Below, piece after piece: positions 34,701 to 46,088 of a DNA stretch of 64,000 nucleotides. Source of the stretch: Penicillium oxalicum (lineage: Eukaryota > Ascomycota > Eurotiomycetes > Eurotiales > Aspergillaceae). The position numbers and the translations under genes are program-made. Below the pieces are notes generated by a model, which was not told where the DNA came from, searched no databases, and saw only the letters and a list, made by a program, of their open reading frames with translations. Position 1 is the stretch's first letter, and every line of letters starts with the position of its first letter. The DNA lies in the NCBI RefSeq assembly GCF_001723175.1, contig NC_064655.1:1302001-1366000 (forward strand). The letters run 5' to 3'.

Positions 34701-37700
34701 AGTACTTATTAAGCCTAGTAACAACTTAGTCTATACGCATTTAATCCTCTACACCTTATATAAGATGGCATACTATCTGATCCCACCTCCTTGAGAAAAC
34801 TCTCCCTTCACCCCGGACCCTGGCAGCCGACAAGTTGGACTCCCATCTCCGGAGATAATGTACTTGTTACTTGAATTCCTTTCTGATTATTCATCCTGAA
34901 ACACCTTAGACTGGACACTGTTCACCGTACAGTGCACATTCCCCTCTGATATCCATTCCCGGAATCCCCCTCGAATATTGACGCCGACACTAAACACTGA
35001 AACACTGACCCAAGTCCCGAGGGCTTGCAGCTTGTCCACTATCCGTCAAAGTTAACCCTCACACGTGCCGCGTAACCATCCACCGTGTTCCCGTCTCTGC
35101 CTGACAGGGGCCAGGCTGACAGCCCTATTCTTTCGAGAGGCGCCCTCGCCTCATTTAGTCCAGAGATGGATCCGCGGATGAAAACGTTTGCTGCCGGGGC
35201 GGGGCCAGGGTGCGAGAGGGCAGTGCACAGTTTACCTTGCAAGGCTTGCAGGGAGAATGGGGGGGGCTTGCAGTGTGGAAATGTAGCCTTGCAGGGCGAG
35301 GACGGAATCCGGCTGTTGATTGATGTGGATGGTACGGTAGCATATAAAGTACCTTTGTATATTCATACTGTACGCTTGTATAGTGTACAGATGTATTGCA
35401 CTAGACTATGTGGGATAGCGCTGTATTTTCAAGGTGTACTGCGTGCATTTGGTGGGTTGTACTGATGGGCACCTCTTATGCTATAAAGAGGATAGATTCT
35501 AGGTCGTCTTGAGGTATGTAGATGTTTTGCCAGTCTTCCTGTTCTTTTTTTTTCTAGAAAGAAAAGCAAGGTTTATCATGTCGCGGTACGAGCATTGGAG
35601 CGATATTGGTTTGGTTTCTATAGAGACTCGCTTCCAAATGGGTAATGGATAAGAGTGTTCTCGAATTAGTCCCGCCTTAGCTATATCAGATCATCAGGTG
35701 CTTCTGATATCGTGAGCCCTTGATTATTTGTGAGAGGCGGGACTGCTTCCATATTCCATTTGTGGACTCGCAAGACACGAGCTTCATCAATACATTCTCA
35801 ATGCAATAGACCTATCATTGATCTCACAGCCAAGTCAAGATTAAATCGAAGGGGCCAGACGAGGGTTAACCTGTGGTTTTGAAAGGGGAATGAAAGGTGT
35901 AGGAGATTGAGAGATCGTAGCTTTGTGTTTTTTTCCGGTCACATGTCCAAGGTATACGGCGACATCCATATTAAGCGGCTCTCACAGGTGGAGTACTGTC
36001 ATCAAGAGTATCGTCCACGGGTACTCGATTCGTCCCACGAGCTTGTGATCATCAAGAAGCGATTCAAACAAAAAATCAAACAGTCCGTTCAAGCCACGGG
36101 CGAATCCAGACTGAATGGCACTCACGGGTATCAGCGAAAGCTGTAGATGTGTCTGAAATATCACGTTCAACCGAATTCCTTCATCGAGCTGGTTGGGTCC
36201 ACAAAATGTCATATGATCCGATGCATGGTATGCCTCGGTTTCTGCCTACTCGCTTTCCATGAGCTCTGCCTTTCGGATTCAAACATTTAGTATATCAACC
36301 TCAGAGCTGAGGAATTCAAGTCAAGCCCCGAGACTCAGGATATACTAGGCTGACCCTAATCGGTCCTGACTCTTGTGGGAGGAGTGGACCATCTCGTAGT
36401 AGATAGCAGTGTAAACATAAAGAACGAGACCTTGCCACGAGCACACTTGTGTCATAATAGATCGGTTCAAGTGCCCATTCAAAGAAAGACGACGGTGTGA
36501 TTCTCACTTCCCAGCTATCGTCCAGTCTGCATGGTTATCCATCGTGTCGCAGGCAGAAACATAGATTCCCTGGCTCCTTACCATTTGTGACCTGGGCACG
36601 AGATCGAATCTGCCGGATTGTGGGTATCGACAGCACAGACATGATGAATAAACAATAAGAGGAGAAATCTAATTTTCCAAACGAGATCATCCAGATTGCT
36701 TCGAATGAGCACACTCGAGCCGAGTAAACTCCAGTCGATCGACAGGCTCCAGCGATACCGCACAGGTGCACAGCCACCGGGGACCTGGAATCACAATAGA
36801 CTTCTCATCCTCAGTGCTTACGAATCCACAAGTCCAAAAAAATTGGAAATAAGAAAATTGGACCGAGACAGGAGGGGATGGATCCGCCTGTCTCGCGCCG
36901 CGCTTATCTTACCACGCCTAGAGTACCTACTACGTATACTACCTGGGATGAAGGAGGTCTCATTGCATCTGCCTGGCGCTCGTGTATGTACGCTCGGAAG
37001 CAATTGCTGAAGACGATACATCAGGATCCGAAGCATGGTGGAATGGAAAGGACTGGTAAGAAAGACACAGGCATGCGCAACCTTCCAATACGCTTGAGGT
37101 AGTCCAAGGATTTCCAAGGAAGATGAGATGAATGCACGGGCGGTGATTTTTCATCCTCGATTCAGGAGGCTTGTACTGTGACTACGAATAATATATATTT
37201 TTTTCATTCGAGTTGTGATTCAGGACTCAGTTCTTCGACATGCTCGGAAGTGTACAGTGACAGCCCAGGCCGCCGCTTTTCGCAGTCTTGCTCTCCCAGC
37301 CACAAGCCATTCCATTTCTTGAATTAGTTGAATACAACAACAGCCAGCAGGCTCTTAGTCCCTAGAGGGCCTGGCTGATTCCTCTGCTAGGCAGCCCAAA
37401 TGGCTTATGCTCAGGATTACTCAGACGTTGTCATCTGGTATGTCATGCGTCTGCGAATCTGGGCGCGGTGATCAAATGGGCAAGGTTCATCGAACGCGAC
37501 ATGTTCTATTGTACTTTGTTCCACATCTCGATCGCAGGAAGAGAAAAGTTGACATGATGGCCCCAAAAGACTGGGGGCACAATGTACTCAAAGGAGAGAC
37601 ACGTACTGTAACAAATCGCGGTGCTGCCGAAGCATCTGCAGGGGAGGTCCTGCTGAAGAGTGATAACATCCTCGAAGCAGAGCCCAATACGCGACTGTTG

Positions 37701-37813
37701 GCCAGTCCCGTTTATAATAGACCGACGGGCTTCATTTAGAATTCGGGGGCTCTGTTCCAGATCGACATGCCGGCCGCGTCTCGTATTGCAGTCCGACTCG
37801 ACAGCTCAGAAGA
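31717..37813. other. 6.1-kb gene-free region between YVH1 and VFA1
   Basis: No supportable coding gene. It contains a TATAAAAG box at 32402-32409. The segment 35240-35300 has four near-repeats of CTTGCAGG/CTTGCAAGG. AT-rich sequence with GTAC words is scattered throughout. Open frames at 32905-33402 (minus) and 33148-33501 (plus) overlap each other and show no domain. Confidence 0.55.
32402..32409 (+). promoter_or_regulatory. TATA-box-like TATAAAAG without an associated gene
   Basis: TATAAAAG lies 55 bp upstream of a consensus splice donor (GTGAGT at 32457) in a region without a coding gene. This would fit a promoter for a spliced non-coding transcript, or chance. Confidence 0.25.
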
Positions 37814-38594
37814 TCAGAGATCATTCGAAGGTACAGATGGAAACAAGGACGGGTTTTTCATCCGTTCTTGGTTACGTTTGGCCATCTCGATACTCTTCAG
37901 CCTATCGATTCGCATTTGGTAGAATGTCCTGTGACCTTATCAGCAAAAGAAAAACAACTCATCGGGTGGATTAACTTCGACCTACTTGTGAAGTGCAAAA
38001 ACGCGTTGACTGTCATCAGGCTTCGTTTCGTTCCCTTTTTTGATGGCATCAATCTAGGAGACAGGTAGATTAGATGGGCCGAATTGGATGACGAGTCTGT
38101 CTAGCTTGTGAAGCTCACCTTTTCATCTCGTTCCTTTTCTTCACTGGCCTTGGCGTCTTTAGAGTCTTTGTTGTCCTTTTCTTTGGAACCACCTTTATCG
38201 TCCTTTTTGGACTCCTTCTCACGCTCCTTTTTGCGCTTCTGCTTCTCTTCATACTCTTTCTTGACGCGCTCGATTTCCGCGGCCATCTTCTGCTCCTTTA
38301 GTCGTGCTGCTTCTTTCTCGGCATCAACAATAGGCGAGCAGAAATGCCGATCTTGAAGATGTATTGGGCACACATAGAAAAAATCCTTTGTTGTCAATAA
38401 CCTTAGTAAGCTAAACATGTAGCATGAAGCCGTCGTAAATGTCTTCGCGAATTACATTAATTGGATGCAGGTTTCTCTACCTTGTTGTCGGGTGTGATCA
38501 ACACACTGGTCGATGGTTTAAAACAGATTAAACATGCCTTGGCCGACGTGTCCGCGACACGACGCAAGTGATAGACATTGGTCAGGGATACCAT
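37814..38594 (-). CDS. VFA1: VPS4-associated protein 1 (Vfa1)
   Basis: In yeast Vfa1 binds and stimulates the AAA-ATPase Vps4 in endosomal ESCRT-III disassembly. Four exons (minus): 38594-38481, 38385-38119, 38053-37986, 37928-37814; phases agree and give 187 aa, against ~200 in yeast. The N-terminal zinc-binding part reads VYHLRRVADTSAKACLICFK, with DFFYVCPIHLQDRHFC. A long Lys/Glu-rich charged coil follows, then the C-terminal Vps4-interacting part RVFALHK and FYQMRIDRLKSIEMAKRNQE. The last two exons are short and easily missed, since the frame runs on to a nearby stop at 38101 if the third intron is ignored. The start at 38594 (MVSLTNVYHL) was preferred over one 15 codons upstream because conservation begins there. 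Confidence 0.9.
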
Positions 38595-38982
38595 TGTAGA
38601 GAAAGGAGGCTTCTGAGATGAGACAGTCACCAACGGCATGACTCACAATAAACGACCTGCATCAACTGTCTGGTGGGATATGAGGTTATTCCCGCAGCTA
38701 CGATCATGTGACCTACGCGCGGCGCTAAGAAAACGGAGGAGGGGAAATTCTCGGGCATGAAACGAAGCAAGTTCACTCCAAGCAACACCCTCTTCAGTCC
38801 GGCAATTCTTTCCAAAGGAAATCATTAAAGGGTATTCATATTCGATACAGAACGCCAAACCATGCACTAGTAGTCTTCTTGGAGACCCAACACCTCGGGC
38901 CGAGAAAGGGGGAAAGCAAAGATTCCGAACCACCACTCGAATCGCCGGAAAATTGTCCAAAAACGTAAAACGAGGTCAAAGG

Positions 38983-41102
38983 TTATAAAAACAATTCGTC
39001 TTCCTCCATACCAGCTGCCTCTCTCGCTAAGCGGAGGTCCTTCCCAGTCACGCCGACGTCGCGAAGGTAAGGCTTAAACGCTTCAAGAAGATCCCGCAAC
39101 CCACTCTGCAAGGTATTGAGAATTAACTCGATCTCAGGAACCTTCCGCGCCTCGGCTTGTGCCTCCGGATTGCTTGAGGGCGGGAATTCAATGTCCGTCC
39201 AGTGTGCATCCAAGCCTCCCTGGTAGACAAAAGCGTCGAGGGTCATGAGTGTTTGGGTGAATAGGTTGATCACCGACGGGACATCCGCCTGCACCTTGCC
39301 GTACTGGTCCTCGTTGAGACTAGCAATCAGCAAGCGCGTCAAAGAATCAACGGCGTCTACAATTGAGCTGAGGGAGGAATCCGGAGTTCCGCAAACGATG
39401 CTTGTTGCCCGTCGGGCATACGTTTGTCTCAGCGGCTGACACCAATGCAGAAGTTGGACGATGATCGGGTGCACATCCTCGGGTTTGTAGGTGGTAGACG
39501 GACCACCAGTAAGTCGTTTCAGCTCTTGAGTCGAGGCAAGAAGCTTTTGCTTACGCTCTGGACTGAGCATTGCGGTCGAGGCCCTGTCAAATACATCACG
39601 GGCACGAGCCCGAGCGGTAGGTGTCCAGTCCGGTGACTGACCGTACGCCTTGGCGGTCGAGCCCAGAGCTTCCCCGAACTTTTCATGGCGAGAGGTCGCC
39701 TTGGGGGCAGTCGCAAAGATATTTTGATCCTTGGGGGCGTCTGCCAAGCGAGGCAAGGTACGCAATTCTGGCTGGGGGTCATTCTTCCCGGCCACAGGCA
39801 GGGAGGCGGATTTGGGTGCCTTGTACTCCTCGATCCGCTTGGTGATACCCATAATCTCTTCCTGGGCGCAACCAAGAATCTGATGCCACGTCGAGCCACC
39901 TTCGCGGTCGATCTCGCTGAAAATTGCCTTTCGGCGATCTGGCTGACGCTGACTGATGAGACCCAATTCCCATAAAGCGAAGGACTTGACAATGTGCTTC
40001 TTGGCCTTGAGGCCTGATAGTAAGCTTGCGTTAGGGTCTTTCGCATCGGCCGTGAGCGGCTGGCCACGCTTCAGTGGCTCCTTGCCCAAGAAAATAGAGA
40101 AGAACAGGTTGGCGGACTGCCAGCTGAGACACAACAGGAAACCCGAGACGAAAGACCGGAGAATAAGAGCACCAAAAGCTGGGGGAAAGAACGTATCGGG
40201 TTGCGCGGCCGAGCGAGAGAAACTCCAGAACAGTTTCGCAAAGTACAGCGACAAGCTCCAAGCAGTCTGGCGCAAGAAGAGAAGATACAGAAATGGGGTC
40301 GCAATAGCGACCATGGTAGTGTATCCGATGGCATTTTGAATCTTTTGAGGGAACGCGCTTCGGATGTACTTAGAGGTCGGAACCACTTGGTGTGTACGCT
40401 CGTCGGTGGGGTCGGTAGATCGTAGTCTGACGGGGACAGAGATTTGATCGTAGTCGAAGACAAGGTGGAAGAAAGCTTGGGCGCATGCCAGCAGCAGGTG
40501 AAAGGCATGGATGTAAATTGGCCTCTCATTCAGAACTGGCCGCTCGTGTGATCTGATTCCAATATTAGTAGCAGTTCCCCAGCAGACCGAGTCGCTCGGA
40601 AGCTCATACCGGCCGCGTTTCACAATATCCAGTTGCGCCTCCTTGGAAGATGACCATAGATAGAGCTCAGTAAACCACCAAGCCGAAAAAAGGTAACAAC
40701 AGAATGTGTAGGCGATTTGAAGAGGAAAGAGGTTTCTGGCAGTGCTGAGCGGAGACGGTGTCGTCCTCGAGCCGAGATGCATCTGACTGACTCGAAGCAC
40801 GAAAATGAGCAGGGCCGAAAGAAAAATCATGACGGCACGGAGCCCACAGGGTCCTATGGGAAACCATGTCCAGAACACTAACACGAAGCGTGGATTAGCC
40901 CAGCTATTTCGAGGTGCAACAGCTGAAGGTAGCTCAGAGTTGTGGGAAATCGAACAGGCCACCTACACGATGTTTTGTCGCCAATGACGATCGAGATAAA
41001 ATAACAGACAAGAAGCGAGAGCGCAGAGGCGTGGACGAATCGCCTATGCAGCGCGGAGGTCAAAATCCGCCTGTAAGGCCGGACTTGTGTTGCGACGGCC
41101 AT
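38983..41102 (-). CDS. NDC1: Nucleoporin NDC1, nuclear pore/spindle pole membrane protein
   Basis: Integral membrane nucleoporin needed for nuclear pore and spindle pole body insertion. Exons (minus): 41102-40967, 40877-40610, 40552-38983; 657 aa. The N-terminal half has about six membrane segments with family motifs FWTWFPIGPCGLRAV and GRSHERPVLNERPIY. The C-terminal half is soluble and helical, with GLRDLLEAFKPYLRDVG near the end. The second intron (40553-40609) is exactly 57 nt and has no stop, so it looks coding. It has a GTATGA donor, a CTACTAAT branch site and an AATCAG acceptor. Removing it restores the conserved GRSxERPxLNERP. It is divergent from the syntaxin gene over 447 bp. Confidence 0.9.
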
Positions 41103-41549
41103 TTTCTGAGCTTCGGTGTAATGAGGAACAAGTGAGAGACAAAGATGGGGATCTCAGAGCACTTCAAGGGCGAGCATTTCAAGAAAGTCCAGATCGGCAA
41201 TGATATGGCGCCTCAATTGAATATTTCGGGAGATTGCCGGATCCGATCGCGCTTTGGTAGGCTGAAGTTGTACCTCTTGCGACTAACCTGGAATCATGAT
41301 GGAATATTTTGAGCATCAAAACACACCAGCCACGTTGTGTCACGTGATAATCGATGGCTCAGCTCACCCAATCTGTGGCTGGTGCACCCTCGCAGTTGAG
41401 TCTCAGCACCCGGCCGGCAGTACGTCATGTGAGGAGGTGTTTGGGGCTTTCCGCAGATGCATCTCTGCCTGTCGTCCCCGCACAACAAGGGTCCGCGATA
41501 GCAACCTCCGGCCCAGTTTCTGAGATTTCGAGAAGGATACTCGCTCGCT
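41103..41549. promoter_or_regulatory. Compact bidirectional promoter, NDC1 / PEP12
   Basis: 447 bp separate the two start codons. It contains the palindromic E-box TCACGTGA at 41340-41347 and no coding sequence of its own. Confidence 0.6.
41340..41347. promoter_or_regulatory. Palindromic E-box TCACGTGA
   Basis: Perfect 8-bp palindrome of the type bound by fungal bHLH factors (Cbf1/CpcB-site type), 203 bp upstream of the syntaxin start. Binding is inferred from the motif only. Confidence 0.4.
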
Positions 41550-42421
41550 ATGTCTTTCGACCGATTAAACTCACTAGAGGCGCAGCCTACTGATATGCGC
41601 CGGTCCGATGACCCGCAGTATCGTGATGACCCTGGCTTCGATCATTTAGCTGAATCGCTGTCCGATCAACTGTTCACGTTGACTTCCAACATCTCGCGTC
41701 TTTCCAACCAGATTGCACTTCTCGGCACAAAGAGAGATACGGAACGTGTGCGCGAACGTGTACACAACCTTCTGGACGAGACACGGACAGGGTTCAAAGA
41801 CGTTGGCGATGGGCTGAAGAAGATCCAGCAATGGGAGGACGTCAATGTGAGTTGGCGGCAATTTGACATCTACAAATCGGCTTGGCTGACGATATCTTTA
41901 AGCCATCACAAAAATGGACCCAGCAAAAATTGTCATCCGAATTCAAAGCCAGCCTTGATGAATTCCAAACGGTGCAGCGTCGAGCTTTGGAAAAACAGCG
42001 AGCTTCGGCAGTTGCAGCGCGTTCAGCTATCGAGGATGGGGAACATGCATCAGATGAGGCTGGAGTGCAACTCCAGCAACAACAGCAGCTGGAACAATCC
42101 CGAATGGCGAACCAAAGCGAGGTGGATTTCCAAGAATCTCTCATCATTGAGCGGGAGAACGAAATTCGCAACATTGAGCAATCGGTTGGTGAATTGAACG
42201 AGCTATTCCGAGACGTTGCCCATATTGTTCACGAGCAAGGCGGACAACTCGATATCATCAGCGAGAACGTCCAGAACGTTGTTCGAGACACAGGGGGCGC
42301 CAATACCGAGCTACGCAGTGCTAGTCGATATCAGAAAAACGCCCGCAACAAGGCCTGCTGCTTGCTGATCATCCTTGCGGTTATCTTGACCATCATCGTT
42401 TTAGCGGTTGTTCTGGGTTAA
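41550..42421 (+). CDS. PEP12: Endosomal syntaxin, Qa-SNARE (Pep12-type)
   Basis: Membrane-fusion SNARE of the Golgi-to-late-endosome/vacuole route. Exons 41550-41846 and 41903-42421, one 56-nt phase-0 intron; 271 aa, the usual size. The N-terminal part is a helical Habc-like bundle. The SNARE motif spans about residues 180-240 (IIERENEIRNIEQSVGELNE..., with the central Gln in the ELNELFRDVAHIVHEQGGQL segment). The C-terminal membrane anchor is CCLLIILAVILTIIVLAVVL. A Gln-rich patch (QLQQQQQLEQ) precedes the SNARE motif. Pep12 is favoured over Vam3 and Tlg2 from the overall sequence, but that choice is not proven. Confidence 0.88.
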
Positions 42422-42770
42422 CCGGTGTTTCCGCTTTCCTTTCTCAGTTTGCCTGGTCTGTCATTTCCTTGGTCTTTTATTGTTTACTATGGGGCGCCGC
42501 CGTCTCCACTACTAAGTTCACGCACGATATCCCCCGATGTATCCCTTGCACTTTGCCTAATTTTTTTTTCTGGTCCGATAATTGTCTTTGACTCTATACT
42601 ATTGTTGCAGTATAAAGAATCGTGATTGTCTTCATGGATTATTTGGCCAGCTCTTCCAGATGCAACGTTGATATCGTACATAGATGTGATTGCCTTACGT
42701 GACTAATTTACAATGCCGGCTTCCCGGTCTACTCGGACCGACGCTCGACCAGTCTTGACCGATTCGACGA
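42422..42770. other. Convergent intergenic region
   Basis: About 350 bp between the syntaxin and heme lyase 3' ends. T-rich, no gene. Confidence 0.6.
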
Positions 42771-43649
42771 TCAGAAACCGACAAACTTGTTGAATCTCAT
42801 CCTCCAGCCCTCATAGGTGTTCAGTTTCGGCCGTACATCTAGATAGAAGCTGAGTTTGCCCGAGGCGGCGTTTGCGGAAAGGCCATCTGGCTTGTCGCCA
42901 CCGGCATTTGTTTTGCCTTGATAAAAATCGATCACGTACTCAACTCGCTCGCCGCCGCAGCGCTCAACTACCCAGTCATGCCGATCAAACGGATGCTGGT
43001 ACCCCAGCCACCCGTTGATACGGGCGCGTGGACTTAGAAATTGAGGATCAACTCCGAGACCCCGGAACGAATATAATTTGGGACCCCCGCATTTCTTACT
43101 GCCGGGATCCGTGGACGGCGCTTTGTTTTCCCAGTCGAGGATTTGCTGCCATGCCCGCTCGTTGACTGCATTGTGAATGGGAATGATGGAGGCGACGGAG
43201 GTCGCCAGTTCAGAGGGGGATGACGTTGACCCTGGTGTGTTGCCTTTGCGCATCAGGGCTTCGAAGAACTGTTTTTCAGAGGGATATATCCAGTTGCCCG
43301 AGGCCTGGTCGTGACCCGTCTCGGCTTCGGCGTTGGAGGGAGCCCCGTGCGAAGCAGCGTATGGAGATGATTCGTAAGGCGATGGGGATCCCTTCTTTGC
43401 CTCCGGACAAGTGCCGGCGGCGGACGGAGCGCCAGCTCGAGGTATGCTGCTAATCTCCCGATCTGTGGATAAAGGTCGTTGTAATTTGGAAGGGGGCTGT
43501 TCTCCTTCTTGCGCCGGCGCAGAGGAAGCGGGATGCGGCGCTTTGCCACCATTCTGTTGCAACCAGACTTCACGGGTCTTGTGATCGACAGGACATGTTG
43601 CCGCAGAAGGTTCTGCAGGTGCAGAGGGAGTACTGGCGCCGGCTCCCAT
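42771..43649 (-). CDS. Holocytochrome c/c1 synthase (heme lyase)
   Basis: Attaches haem covalently to apocytochrome c or c1 in the mitochondrial intermembrane space. Single exon, 292 aa from the Met of MGAGAST. The N-terminus carries a CPV haem-regulatory motif (TCPVDHKTREVWLQ), and a second Cys-Pro (TCPEAKKG) follows. The conserved synthase core includes NWIYPSEKQFFEALMRKGN, IIPIHNAVNERAWQQILDWE, GYQHPFDRHDWVVERCG (with the haem-contacting His) and YVIDFYQG. An in-frame Met 34 codons upstream exists, but the extra residues look like translated leader. CYC3 (c) and CYT2 (c1) cannot be told apart with certainty; the MGAxxST...CPVDH start favours the c1-type enzyme. It is divergent from the mevalonate decarboxylase gene. 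Confidence 0.9.
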   Translation of the reverse strand: MGAGASTPSAPAEPSAATCPVDHKTREVWLQQNGGKAPHPASSAPAQEGEQPPSKLQRPLSTDREISSIPRAGAPSAAGTCPEAKKGSPSPYESSPYAASHGAPSNAEAETGHDQASGNWIYPSEKQFFEALMRKGNTPGSTSSPSELATSVASIIPIHNAVNERAWQQILDWENKAPSTDPGSKKCGGPKLYSFRGLGVDPQFLSPRARINGWLGYQHPFDRHDWVVERCGGERVEYVIDFYQGKTNAGGDKPDGLSANAASGKLSFYLDVRPKLNTYEGWRMRFNKFVGF

Positions 43650-43874
43650 GAGGAAGTGCAAATGCTTTAAAATATCAGGGACTGGCAGGGTTCCACTAAA
43701 AGCGTCGGTGGACGATGTGATCGTCGAGGCAGAGTTTCTCCGGCGACTCATTATTTTGCCTTCACCGCCTGGCCCACATTATAAGCGTCGCCTTCCCAAG
43801 AAGGCAATCCACCCCCTATTGCTGCATTGTGGACGAAGAATCGATCAAGAGCTTCAATTCAGCTTCTTACTCTA

Positions 43875-43880
43875 CACGTG
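43875..43880. promoter_or_regulatory. E-box CACGTG next to the mevalonate decarboxylase start
   Basis: CACGTG sits 7 bp before the start codon, in the 238-bp divergent interval shared with the heme lyase gene. E-boxes are bound by bHLH factors, some of which (SrbA type) control sterol genes. Its position at the start codon makes a leader rather than promoter location likely. Confidence 0.25.
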
Positions 43881-43887
43881 AATCAAG

Positions 43888-45188
43888 ATGGCGTCTTCCA
43901 CTCAATCGCCTGTCTACCGGGCAACCACCACCGCCCCTGTCAACATTGCCGTCATCAAGTATGAGACTCACTAAAAACTTACCCCTCCACCCGTGATGTT
44001 TGTTCCTGGTGATTGCATGCTGACTGACCTCTTTCTCTTGACAGGTACTGGGGCAAGCGTGATACGACTCTCAACCTTCCCACCAATTCGTCACTCTCTG
44101 TGACCCTCTCACAACAATCTCTGCGCACTTTGACCACCGCTTCCGCGAGCGCAGACTACCCCGCCGAGGATACCTTGACCCTGAACGGCAAACCTCAAGA
44201 TATCCAGTCCTCTAAGCGTACTCTGGCCTGTCTATCAAGTCTGCGTTCTCTCCGCAAGTCTCTCGAAGATGCCGACGCGTCACTCCCCAAACTGTCCACC
44301 TTCCCTCTCCGAATCGTCTCCGAGAACAACTTCCCCACGGCTGCTGGTTTGGCCAGTTCCGCTGCTGGGTTCGCTGCCCTTGTCCGCGCAGTCGCCAACC
44401 TCTATGAGCTCCCCCAGTCGCCCCGGGAGCTGAGCCGTATTGCCCGTCAAGGCTCAGGCTCCGCCTGTCGTTCGCTCATGGGCGGCTACGTTGCCTGGCG
44501 CACAGGCGAGCAAGCCGACGGCAGCGACAGCCTGGCAGAGGAGGTGGCTCCGGCATCCCACTGGCCGGAGATGCGGGCCCTGGTCCTTGTGGTCAGCGCG
44601 GAGAAGAAGGACGTTCCTAGCACCGAGGGCATGCAAACCACTGTTGCGACTTCGGACCTGTTTGCTACCCGCGCTCAAACAGTTGTCCCCGAGCGTATGG
44701 ATGCCATTGAGGCCGCCATCCGTGACCGGGACTTCCCCAAGTTCGCCGAGATCACCATGCGTGACTCGAACACCTTCCACGCCACATGCTTGGACTCCTG
44801 GCCCCCGATTTTCTACATGAATGATGTTTCCCGCGCTGCAGTCCGCCTGGTCCACGACATCAACCGTGCAGTTGGCCGCACCGTAGCCGCCTACACCTTC
44901 GATGCGGGCCCCAACGCTGTCATCTACTACGAGGAGAAGGATTCTGAGCTAGTTGCCGGCACTGTCAAGGCCATTCTCGGCTCGAGCGCCAGCGGCTGGG
45001 AGGGTCCCTTCTACGAGAACCTGGCTCACCTGAGCGCCCCCGGTGTCTCTCTTGACCAGATCGACACTCGTGTCCTGGATGTGCTCAAGGGTGGCGTGAG
45101 CCGAGTCATCCTGACCGGGGTCGGCGAGGGCCCCGTGGCCGTTGAGGATCATCTCGTGACTGAACGCGGAGAAGCCATCATCAACTAG
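43888..45188 (+). CDS. ERG19: Diphosphomevalonate decarboxylase
   Basis: ATP-dependent decarboxylation of mevalonate 5-diphosphate to isopentenyl diphosphate, the last step of the mevalonate route to sterols, in the cytosol. Exons 43888-43958 and 44045-45188, one 86-nt intron splitting the Lys of VIKYWGK; 404 aa, normal for the family. Conserved elements: NIAVIKYWGKRD and LNLPTNSSLSVTL near the N-terminus, the GHMP ATP-binding loop NNFPTAAGLASSAAGFAAL, ARQGSGSACRSLMGGYVAW, and the C-terminal YTFDAGPNAVIYY. Coding GC is high compared with flanking DNA, as in well-expressed fungal genes. Confidence 0.96.
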
Positions 45189-45430
45189 GATTTTATACAC
45201 CTTAACACCTAATAATACATACCCATAGTTCGCAAATTGAGCAGAAAGATACCCTGGCCTGCCTCTTACCTGACTGGCAGTTCGAACCTGAACTACCTTG
45301 TCGAGCATGTTTGCCTCTTGATCTTTCACAACAGTCGCCGAATAGCTAGCCCGCTTGGAACGTAATTATTGTGCCTGCTGCCCGCTCGACGGAGAGACTC
45401 TTTGGGCGGACCCCAATACTCGCCAGCGAA

Positions 45431-46088
45431 TTACTCCATCAATGAAGCCATCAGTCCCAGAACCGCCCCAGCAAGGGGAAAACAACCTCGAATCAGATTG
45501 AGAGTAGACCACCTTTCAAGCAACCCCATCGTCTCCGTCTGAGACGTTTCCACCGCAGACTGGGCTTGGCGCTGTAGGCTGTTGTTGGTACCCGCCATTG
45601 CGGCGAAGGTAAAAGGCACAATGCCCAGCGTCATCGCCGCCGCGGCCGAGAAAAGACCCGAGCGCGAAAGCGCCGCGTGGCTGGAGACAGGTTTCCCTGA
45701 TGGTGCAGACCAAGCGAGATAGACGAACGCGGCCGCGACGGCCACCGCGATGGGAGGGTTTTGGGCCTTGCCCTTGGCATACATGTTTCGCCACTGCTTG
45801 GCGAGGATCGCCAGAGAGACATTATCTTCACGATGCGATTGTAAAAGAGCTGATGTGGTAATGATACTGAGAGCAATGATGTTGCCTATGTTCCGGGGTT
45901 AGTAGCTGTCTGCATCCCGAGACAGTTGGTCTTTTGAAGCATTGCACCAGTCGTGTGATCCATTGAGGAAAGACGCCGTCAAGAGGAAACTAGTACAAAG
46001 GGAGGATGAGTATACCTGATAACCACGCTGCACCGGAAGTGCCAATTGCTTGGGCCAACCCCAGACCGAGAGTCCCAGAGGACGCCAT
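45431..46088 (-). CDS. DUF1772 family membrane protein (anthrone oxygenase-like)
   Basis: Small integral membrane protein of 175 aa; exons (minus) 46088-46016 and 45885-45431, one 130-nt phase-1 intron. Four hydrophobic segments are visible: GLGLAQAIGTSGAAWLSGNI, PPIAVAVAAAFVYLAW, FSAAAAMTLGIVPFTFAAM and the C-terminal GCFPLAGAVLGLMASLM. RWSTLNLIRGCFPLAG matches the C-terminal signature of DUF1772 (W-x-x-x-N-x-x-R). Some members are anthrone oxygenases or act in non-canonical oxygenations; most are uncharacterised. No polyketide gene is adjacent, so an anthrone substrate is not supported here. Confidence 0.85.

Noticed and set aside
45431..46088. DUF1772 protein as an anthrone oxygenase
   Set aside because: Family resemblance only; no polyketide synthase or related gene is nearby to supply an anthrone.
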